Origin: Macrostomum hystrix
Taxonomy: Eukaryota > Platyhelminthes > Macrostomidae
DNA: 64,000 nucleotides
Direction: 5' to 3'
Assembly: GCA_950097015.1 (NCBI GenBank)
Contig: CATNEN010000007.1
Coordinates: 4,640,001-4,704,000, forward strand
Shown here: positions 57,001 through 64,000 of the stretch, piece after piece
Layout: each line of letters begins with the position of its first letter
Numbering within the stretch: position 1 is the stretch's first letter
Translations under genes and position numbers: made by a program
The notes under the pieces: model-generated
Databases searched by the model: none
Told to the model about the DNA's origin: nothing
Seen by the model: only the letters and a program-made list of their open reading frames with translations

Positions 57001-60000
57001 ATAATCCGATCTACGAGGAGTCCGGGCCACAGCGGGCCGAGGACGTCCCTATGGCGCCGGCTGAGCTGGAGGTGGAGTTCAGCAATGGCCCGGCCGCCGC
57101 CGGCGTCCCAAATCGGCGTCGTCGGCGTGTCTCGTCGCACAAGAAGCTCGTGACGAGCGTGCAGAAGAAGTTCTCAATGACCTGGCGGTCCCAGCTCGCT
57201 CAACTGGGCAAGTACCGGCAGTGGCTTTGAAACCCTGTTGAATTTTATTGCGGCGAAGGACACGAGAACAGTACTCAACTTTAGGCGAATGTATACCCTC
57301 AGATGGTTCAATGAAGCATGCCGTGAAACCAATCACCTGGTCTGCAGTCGGAGTCAATCTGTACCTGCGACTTGGAGCCATTGGTGAGATCATACACTGC
57401 TGACTTATCTCCAAGATAATCTCACATCCAAGATCATCCCATCTCCAGGATGATCCCATCTCCAGGATGATCCCATCTTCAGGGTGTGATCCCATCTCCA
57501 GGGTGTGATCCCATCTCCAGGGTGTGATCCCATCTCCAGTGTGTGATCCCATCTCCAGGGTGTGATCCCATCTCCAGGATGATCCCATCTCCCAATTTCC
57601 CACCCAGTGTTCGGTTTCGGCGTGATGGTGCACGACGGTTTTAAGATTGCCGACGTCCTGGAGAGGCCTGGTAGTGAGGCTTGCGTGGGCCCGTGGTTCC
57701 TGCCGAAGCACTGCATCCACCTGCTGTTCATCATGTGCCAGACCTACTACGTGTTCAAGCACCACAGGGTGACCATCAACACGCAGAAGGCCATGGTGCG
57801 CTTCGTATTCGTGCACCTGATTGTCACCAACCTGTGCATCTGGGTCAAGACTGTCATCTACGAGATCAAGGTAGGCCTGAGCCACGGACACGGCAGTGGC
57901 GGCGGCGGCCACTACCCGGCCTACGGTAAAAACACCAGCTATGCCAAGATACTGTTGCATAACAACGATTCGGATCACAGCAATGTCTCGAGCTGTGAGT
58001 AAATAGACTGTATTTAAACCCTCCAAATCCCCACATTTTAAATCCCAATTCTCAAATCCAGATCTAGAATCCTAATTCTCTAATCCAGATCTAGAATCCC
58101 AATTCTCTAATCCAGATCTAGAATCCTAATTCTCTAATCCAGATCTAGAATCCTAATTCTCAAATCCAGATCTAGAATCCTAATTCTCAAATCCAGATCT
58201 AGAATCCCAATTCTCAAATCCAGATCTAGAATCCCAATTCTCTAATCCAGATCTAGAATCCTAATTCTCTAATCCAGATCTAGAATCCTAATTCTCAAAT
58301 CCAGATCTAGAATCCCAATTCTCTAATCCAGATCTAGAATCCCAATTCTCTAATCCAGATCTAGAATCCCTAATTCTCTAATCCAGATTTATAATCTCAA
58401 TTCTCAAATCCAGATCTAGAATCCCAATTCTCTAATCCAGATCTAGAATCCTAATTCTCTAATCCAGATCTAGAATCCTAATTCTCAAATCCAGATCTAG
58501 AATCCTAATTCTCTAATCCAGATCTAGAATCCCAATTCTCTAATCCAGATCTAGAATCCTAATTCTCTAATCCAGATCTAGAATCCCAATTCTCTAATCC
58601 AGATCTAGAATCCCAATTCTCTAATCCAGATCTAGAATCCTAATTCTCAAATCCAGATCTAGAATCCCAATTCTCTAATCCAGATCTAGAATCCCAATTC
58701 TCTAATCCAGATCTAGAATCCCTAATTCTCTAATCCAGATCTAGAATCCCAATTCTCTAATCCAGATCTAGAATCCCAATACTCTAATCCAGATCTAGAA
58801 TCCCAATTCTCTAATCCAGATCTAGAATCCCTAATTCTCTAATCCAGATCTAGAATCCTAATTCTCTAATCCAGATCTAGAATCCCAATCCTCTAATCCA
58901 GATTTATAATCCCAATTCTCTAATCCAGATCTAGAATCCCAATCTAGAATCCCAATTCTCTAATCCAGATCTAGAATCCCAATCTAGAATCCTATTCCCC
59001 AATCAGTTTCATATATCCTATGACAAATGAAATGGTCAAACTTCATTCTAAGAAAAGTTTCGCCGTTCCGCATCCGCAGCAGACGACGGCTGCCACGGGC
59101 GGTACATAGAGGAGAACAGTCCGTCCTACAAGCTGGGTCCCTACCTGTACCCGTGCGCTGTGGAGTACGGCCTCATCTGCGCCGCCATCTGCTACAAGTT
59201 TTTTAGCCGAGTCGGCGACTGCGAGGTGGTGCCCTACGGCAGGAAGGAGCAGCCGGTGGGGCCCAGGTCCACCACCTGCCACAAGTCGCACAAGGGTTTG
59301 TTCCTGGGCCTCATCATCATGATCTGCGTGCTGGTGCCAATGATCAGCCTGATATTCCTGCAGAGGGCCGAGGCCTCAGCCTACAAGTGAGCTTTGGAGC
59401 TTGGGGAGTGAGATTTTGAAACTGAGGAATGAGGTTTTGAAACTGAGGAATGAGGTTTTGAAATTGAGGAATGAGATTTTGAAATTGAGGAATGAGATTT
59501 TGAAACTGAGGAATGAGGTTTTGAAACTGAGGAATGAGGTTTTGAAACTGAGGAATGAGATTTTAAAATTGAGGAATGAGATTTTGAAACTGAGGAATGA
59601 GATTTTGAAACTGAGGAATGAGATTTTGAAACTGAGGAATGAGATTTTGAAACTGAGGAATGAGATTTTGAAACTGAGGAATGAGATTTTGAAACTGAGG
59701 AATGAGAGTTTGAAACTGTGGAATGATAGTTTGAAACTGAGGAATGAGATTTTGATACTGATGAATGAGATTTTGAACCTGAGGAATGAGAGTTTGAAAC
59801 TGAGGCATAAGGTTTTGATACTGATGAATGAGATTTTGAAAATAAGGAACGAGATTTTGAAGCGGTGGATCAAGATTTTGAGCATGGGAGTTTCAAATTG
59901 AATTAACAAAATTTTCAGCTAGAGGAATGTAGCAATGAGATGTTCACTTAAGAATGAGAATTTGAAAACGATACGTCAAAGATTCACACTGAACCACGAT

Positions 60001-61363
60001 ATCTGAGAGGTTGGATATTTTTTTCTAGAAGCGATTCGACAGAAATAATAATAAAATTATTCATAAAATAATATGCATGTTGAGTGTAACTTAGGTAACG
60101 CAGTTAGAGTGTAACCACGACGCGGACTCTATAACTATATGTATTGATTTCGATTTGATTTGAATCGCCCAGGGATCTGTACATCCTGGCCGTGATCCTC
60201 ATCGAATGCTTTGTCTTGTGCTTCACCACCGGCATGGCCCTCTGCGGCACAGTGAAGGCCATTCGCAACCTCCAGCTGTACAAGGTGCGCGGCAACGAGG
60301 CGTTCGACGTCAACCTCCTGTTTGTGGGGCTGGCTGGCATTGTCTGCTACAACCTGTTCGTGGCCATCTCTGTGGGAGCCTGCCTCATGGACACCAGCGA
60401 AGGGGATCATTGCCGCTGGGGCGGGCAGGTGAGCTACTCCGCAGCTCGAAAACAAGTGAAACATTCCAATTCGAGGATTGGAGAATGGGGAGCTTAACGG
60501 ATTGGGACTCAAGATGAGGATTTAGGGCCCCTGGACTCAAGATGAGGATTTAGGGCATTGGGATTCAAGATGAGGATTTAGGGCATTGGGATTCAAGATG
60601 AGGATTTAGGGCATTGGGATTCAAGATGAGGATTTAGGGCATTGGGATTCAAGATGAGGATTTAGGGCATTGGGACTCAAAAATGAGGATTTAGTACTTT
60701 GGGATTCAAGATAAGTGGATTAAGGGCATCGGGATTCAAGATGAGGATTTAGTTCATTGGGATTTAAGATAACGGGATTAAGGGCATCGGGATTCAAGAT
60801 GGTAATTTAGGGGTGTCGGAATTCAAAATGAGGATTTTGGGCATTGTGATTCTCAAAGGAAAATTATCTGATAGGGATTAAAAATGAAGAAAATAGTATT
60901 GGGGACTTTAGATGAGTTTTAGACTTCGCTGAGCAGCAGGTAGCAGGATTTGAAAGGCATCTCAAGTCCCAATCATTTTGTCTCGCAGGCCGAGTTTCTC
61001 ACCACGAAGGCGAACGGCTTCAAGTCGCTCATAGAGGTCATGCAGTCGGTCATTCAGACGCTGTTTATCATGCAGGCCATCCAGCGGAAAGTCACAACGC
61101 GCCTCATCGAGCGGCTGCACAAGCCGGGCCGCGGCGTCACCATCGCCCTGCTGATCGCCAACCTGGCCATGTGGATCGCCTCGGTGTTCGAGGTTCAGCG
61201 CAATATCGCCGAGAACTTCCTGCTGAGCTACTTCGGCGAAATGCCCTGGAACATCATCAAGTACATCTTCCTGCCGCTCATCATCTTCTTCCGGTTCCAC
61301 TCCACAGTCTGCCTGTCCGAGATCTGGATCCAGAGCTACAAGCCGCCGAAGGGCCAACACTAG
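54030..61363 (+). CDS. otopetrin-like proton channel
   Basis: Membrane proton-selective channel family. Exons: 54030-54112, 56035-56200, 56658-about 57230 (end uncertain), an exon ending at 57383 (start uncertain), 57608-57994, 59080-59386, 60173-60428, 60989-61363. Junction phases agree for 1/2, 2/3, 4/5, 5/6, 6/7 and 7/8. Visible: TM1 LTLYGLMALMLGVVIPIS, MFYIYMHGVGIGCVVYLNTL, LYLRLGAIVFGFGVMVHDGF, the signature VRFVFVHLIVTNLCIWVKT, LGPYLYPCAVEYGLICAAIC, a YILAVILIECFVLCFTTG helix, LIEVMQSVIQTLFIMQAIQR and the C-terminal FLPLIIFFRFHSTVCLSEIW. The exon 3/4 junction is unresolved: exon 3 stays open to a TGA at 57228, and the next conserved piece (WSAVGVNLYLRLG) is in another frame. Either a donor inside exon 3 is used or there is a sequence error. 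Confidence 0.88.
54306..54421 (+). mobile_element. SINE fragment (family 1-related) in otopetrin intron 1
   Basis: Carries a B-box-like GGTCGGGAGTTCGAACCTC, then CAGTTCACGGTCTGAATAGC and a tail GGCTGCACATC similar to family 1. The A box is not clear. Confidence 0.55.
54615..55982. repeat. 12-bp minisatellite, about 114 copies, in otopetrin intron 1
   Basis: Almost perfect copies of ACTAGAACTCAG over 1.37 kb. Rare variants (ACTCGAACTCAG, ACTGGAACTCAG, one CGGACT) are not random: the same CTCGAA...CTGGAA pair recurs 192 bp (16 units) apart at 55189 and 55381. Three frames and both strands remain open for more than 450 codons (Thr-Arg-Thr-Gln, Leu-Glu-Leu-Arg, Ser-Leu-Ser-Ser); these are repeat artefacts. 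Confidence 0.98.
56262..56594 (-). mobile_element. SINE family 2, full copy with tRNA-like head, in otopetrin intron 2
   Basis: Minus strand from 56594: TGGCAGAGCGGTTAACGCGG (A box) and AGGTTCGATTCCACGGCGAG (B box) form a tRNA-like head. The body shared with 18530-18855 follows, running to GCTGGTCTACTGGCACC. Antisense to the host gene. Confidence 0.88.
57420..57600. repeat. 19-bp minisatellite in otopetrin intron 4
   Basis: About nine copies of GTGTGATCCCATCTCCAGG with a shorter GATGATCCCATCTCCAG form at both ends, filling the 224-bp intron (57384-57607). Confidence 0.93.
58040..58995. repeat. 27-bp minisatellite, about 35 copies, in otopetrin intron 5
   Basis: Copies of TCTAATCCAGATCTAGAATC followed by CCAATTC or CTAATTC. 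Each unit contains AGATCT and TCTAGA. Occasional single-base length variants (AATCCCTAATT) recur at intervals. Confidence 0.97.
59400..59880. repeat. 21-bp minisatellite, about 22 copies, in otopetrin intron 6
   Basis: Copies of GAGGAATGAGATTTTGAAAC plus T. It starts about 15 bp after the donor (59387); the right edge decays gradually (59700-59880). Confidence 0.96.
60500..60860. repeat. 28-bp minisatellite, about 12 copies, in otopetrin intron 7
   Basis: Copies of GGATTCAAGATGAGGATTTA plus GGGCATTG. The core 60530-60680 is regular and the rest degenerate. Confidence 0.94.
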
Positions 61364-62337
61364 CTGCCAATGTCACGGCGTGTCACCTGCAGCCAAGAAA
61401 ATTTCTTGGAAATTTGTTCTCGCCGATTTCTAAGAAATCGCTTCTTTATTAAATCACTGTGGCGAAAATCCTGCTTAAAAATAGTCTTATCAGTCTGGTA
61501 CGGGAAATCTTTACCTGCACTTTCATTAAAGCCGTCTTGGTTTCTTAGAAACGTTGCACTACTGTTTCTTAGGGATCAACTAACTATTACTCCTAACAGT
61601 ATCTGCTTACATCGCATCGCCAGCAAATCAAAGTCAGCTTCATTCCTCATTTTCTTGTCATTTTGTAAAGCTTTTTTGTAATAATGGAAATTTGTCCCTT
61701 ACTAACTGCTTATATCCATGAAATAGTGTTCCGTTCAATTCTTTGTGTCAGTTGTTTATACACAATTGAAAGTAAGAAATATCAATTGTCATTGATAGTT
61801 GGCCATTTAGCAGTTTCAATATCAAGGCTGATGCATTTACTTATTTAACAGAATATTTATTAGACACTAGCTTGTGCACTACTCGCAGTAGTAAAAAAGC
61901 ATTTATTTGTTATGAATTGAAATAGCGCTAAAAGAAAATATCATTTCGGGTTTTGAAGGATCAAGAATGCGGCAGTTTTAGCAGAATTAGTCCATTGAAT
62001 TGAATAGTTATATAGGAGAGACACTGACAATCGAAAATACAGAATCAATGGATCATACTCCATAGTGATTGTTGGATTAGGAGACGGTTAAACAGGTGTT
62101 ATGTAACACCAGCGTGATCCCCTTCATTCTCGAATCTAACAAAATATTCCTAGTTGTTCAATTTACACTCGTAATTATGAGAAGACAAAAGTTCAGAAAT
62201 ATTCACAACATGTGTGTGGCACAGACACAACTAATTTACTAGCATAGAGCATTGGGAAATAAATGACTCCTGTTACGGGATTAGAAATATTTGATTTAAT
62301 GCAACATTTGGAACACTGTATTAAGAATTATTTTTAA
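61364..62337. other. intergenic / 3' region of otopetrin
   Basis: AT-rich, presumably holding the otopetrin 3' UTR. Nothing else recognised. Confidence 0.4.
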
Positions 62338-62584
62338 TCAGATGTGCAGCCGACAGCACAGCCGCAGCTATTGCGCGGCGCATCTGCAGGCTGCGAACGG
62401 CCGTTCAGTCCATGGACTGGGGGACGCCACGCCCACCCTCAGTTACCCCAGCTGATGCTGGTACCCATTTAATAGCTGGGTGAACTGAAGCAATGCAGAG
62501 TGAAGTGTCTTGCTAAATTACATAAAGGAGTCGGGAATCGAACCCCTGACCTCCGAAGCTCTAACCACTAGGCTACAACCTGCC
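62338..62584 (-). mobile_element. SINE family 1, minus strand, with a short deletion in the head
   Basis: Minus strand: GGTTGTAGCCTAGTGGTTAG (A box) and GGTCAGGGGTTCGATTCCCG (B box) are closer together than in the other copies, as if the anticodon-arm region were deleted. Body and tail match the family (GATGCGCCGCGCAATAGCTG, GTCGGCTGCACATCTGA). Confidence 0.88.
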
Positions 62585-62636
62585 AAAACAGTTGAGCAAT
62601 CTACCCCAGAGAAGAGCCAAGCCAATCAACCGTTGC

Positions 62637-62866
62637 CTAGGCAGTGGAGGGCTGCTCAAGCCGCAGGTGTCTGAGAATCAGCCGCCTCAGGCTCCTGTTT
62701 GGAATGAGCTGCTGCTGCAGCGGCTGACCGGTCATGGGGCTGAGCACTCGGCCTGTGGCAAACCAGGTCTCAATAGCCGACCGCTCATATGTATGACCGT
62801 CGGCAGCTATGACCGGATCGAGCATGACCTCCCGAGTCACCGGGCATATGAACTCCGCTGGCGGAA
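62637..62866 (-). CDS. U-box domain protein, last exon only (WDSUB1-like U-box)
   Basis: Terminal exon on the minus strand, after acceptor ACTTTCGCAG, 75 codons to the stop. It encodes nearly one whole U-box, the E2-binding domain of ubiquitin ligases: PPAEFICPVTREVMLDPVIA, ADGHTYERSAIETWF, LSPMTGQPL, LIPNRSLRRLILRHL. The domain at the extreme C-terminus with the R/K-EVM-DPVIA-DGHTYER pattern resembles the C-terminal U-box of WDSUB1, but the upstream domains that would decide lie beyond the satellite and outside the window. The splice acceptor implies at least one more exon at higher coordinates. Confidence 0.85.
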
Positions 62867-62904
62867 CTGCGAAAGTTGCACGAGTTTTGGAAATTCCGAG
62901 AAAG

Positions 62905-64000
62905 TAAAGTGGCGGAGTAGGAAGGGGCGGAGTAGGAAGGGCGGAGTAGGAAGGGCGGAGTAGGAAGGGGCGGAGTAGGAAGGGACGGAGTAGGAAGGGG
63001 CGGAGTAGGAAGGGCGGAGTAGGAAGGGCGGAGTAGGAAGGGGCGGAGAAGGGGCAGAGTAGGAAGGGCGGAGAAGGGCGGAGAAGGGCGGAGTAGGAAG
63101 GGGCGGAGTAGGAAGGGGCGGAGTAGGAAGGGGCGGAGTAGGAAGGGCGGAGTAGGAAGGGCGGAGTAGGAAGGGCGGAGTAGGAAGGGCGGAGTAGGAA
63201 GGGCGGAGTAGGAAGGGGCGGAGAAGGGGTAGAGTAGGAAGGGCGGAGAAGGGCGGAGTAGGAAGGGCGGAGTAGGAAGGGCGGAGAAGGGCGGAGTAGG
63301 AAGGGCGGAGTAGGAAGGGCGGAGTAGGAAGGGCGGAGAATGAAGGGGCGGAGAAGGAAGGGGCGGAGAAAGAAGGGGCGGAGAAGGGTCGGAGTAGGAA
63401 GGGTGGAGAAGGAAGGGGCGGAGAAGGAAGGGGCGGAGAAGGGGCGGAGTAGAAAGGGCGGAGAAGGAAGGGGTGGAGAAAGGAAGGGGCGGAGTAGGAA
63501 GGGGCGGAGAAGGAAGGGGTGGAGTAGGAAGGGCGGAGAATGATGGGGCGGAGAAGGAAGGGGCGGAGAAGGAAGGGGCAGAGAAGGAAGGGACGGAGAA
63601 GGAAGGGCGGAGTAGGAAGGGGCGGAGAAGGAAGGGACGGAGAAGGAAGGGACGGAGAAGGAAGGGGCGGAGAAGGAAGGGACGGAGAAGGAAGGGACGG
63701 AGAAGGAAGGGGCGGAGAAGGAAGGGACGGAGAAGGAAGGGGCGGAGAAGGAAGGGACGGAGAAGGAAGGGGCGGAGAAGGAAGGGACGGAGAAGGAAGG
63801 GGCGGAGAAGGAAGGGACGGAGAAGGAAGGGGCGGAGAAGGAAGGGACGGAGAAGGAAGGGGCGGAGAAGGAAGGGACGGAGAAGGAAGGGGCGGAGAAG
63901 GAAGGGACGGAGAAGGAAGGGGCGGAGAAGGAAGGGACGGAGAAGGAAGGGGCGGAGAAGGAAGGGACGGAGAAGGAAGGGGTGGAGAAGGAGGGTTTTT
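62905..64000. repeat. G-rich minisatellite, 15-bp units with a 30-bp higher-order phase, running off the window
   Basis: Units CGGAGTAGGAAGGGG and CGGAGAAGGAAGGGA in many length variants. From about 63620 two subtypes alternate strictly (GAAGGGACGGAGAAGGAAGG), giving a 30-bp higher-order repeat. It lies in the intron upstream of the U-box exon, starting about 40 bp from its acceptor. The G-rich strand is the non-coding (plus) strand. Confidence 0.96.

Noticed and set aside
59376-59909. Leu/Lys/Arg/Asn heptad-like protein (LKLRNEI repeated) suggestive of a coiled coil
   Set aside because: A 21-bp repeat gives a perfect 7-residue period, but it is inside otopetrin intron 6 between phase-matched exons.
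1-64000. Bacterial-type operon, riboswitch or phage features
   Set aside because: Consistent spliceosomal introns, animal-specific gene families and SINEs show a eukaryotic nuclear genome.

Overview
This is a 64 kb piece of an animal nuclear genome. The genes have GT-AG introns and GC-rich exons set in AT-rich intergenic DNA. The gene set includes axonemal SPEF2, SPATA18/MIEAP, an otopetrin, a UBE2Z-type E2, an SLC35F1/F2-like transporter and a peptide GPCR. That points to a bilaterian invertebrate. A flatworm such as Macrostomum is my guess, from the repeat load and compact introns, but nothing here proves the species.

Layout. 0-2 kb: truncated tyrosine-recombinase (DIRS/Ngaro-like) remnant between direct repeats. 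2-9 kb: an SLC35F-like gene (+) embedded in four minisatellites. 8.4-11.2 kb: a decayed copy and an intact copy of an unrecognised secreted protein. 12.1-12.6 kb: small membrane protein candidate. 13.8-15.6 kb: a 131-bp inverted repeat abutting a 30/23-bp satellite. 16.6-21.8 kb: SPATA18/MIEAP (-), 11 exons. 23.7-25.4 kb: frameshifted transposase-like fossil (-). 26.3-28.2 kb: UBE2Z-like E2 (+), 3 exons. 28.4-33 kb: satellites. 33.2-35.0 kb: rhodopsin-class GPCR (+). 39.7-50.7 kb: SPEF2 (-), 14 exons, about 2003 residues. 54.0-61.4 kb: otopetrin-like proton channel (+), about 8 exons. 62.6 kb to the edge: last exon of a U-box protein (-) and a satellite running off the window.

The genes are independent eukaryotic units, not an operon. 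SPEF2 and otopetrin are divergent about 3.3 kb apart; GPCR/SPEF2 and otopetrin/U-box are convergent. The exon models were built by hand from splice motifs, reading phase and family resemblance. SPATA18 (1761 nt), SPEF2 (6012 nt), UBE2Z and the GPCR close perfectly in frame.

The most unusual property is the tandem-repeat landscape. More than twenty minisatellites are present, almost all with a different unit, and most genes carry one or more inside introns; the otopetrin gene has a different one in each of five introns. Dispersed repeats include two multi-copy tRNA-derived SINE families, a third probable SINE, a 47-bp tandem family at two loci, and a 0.2-kb repeat pair.
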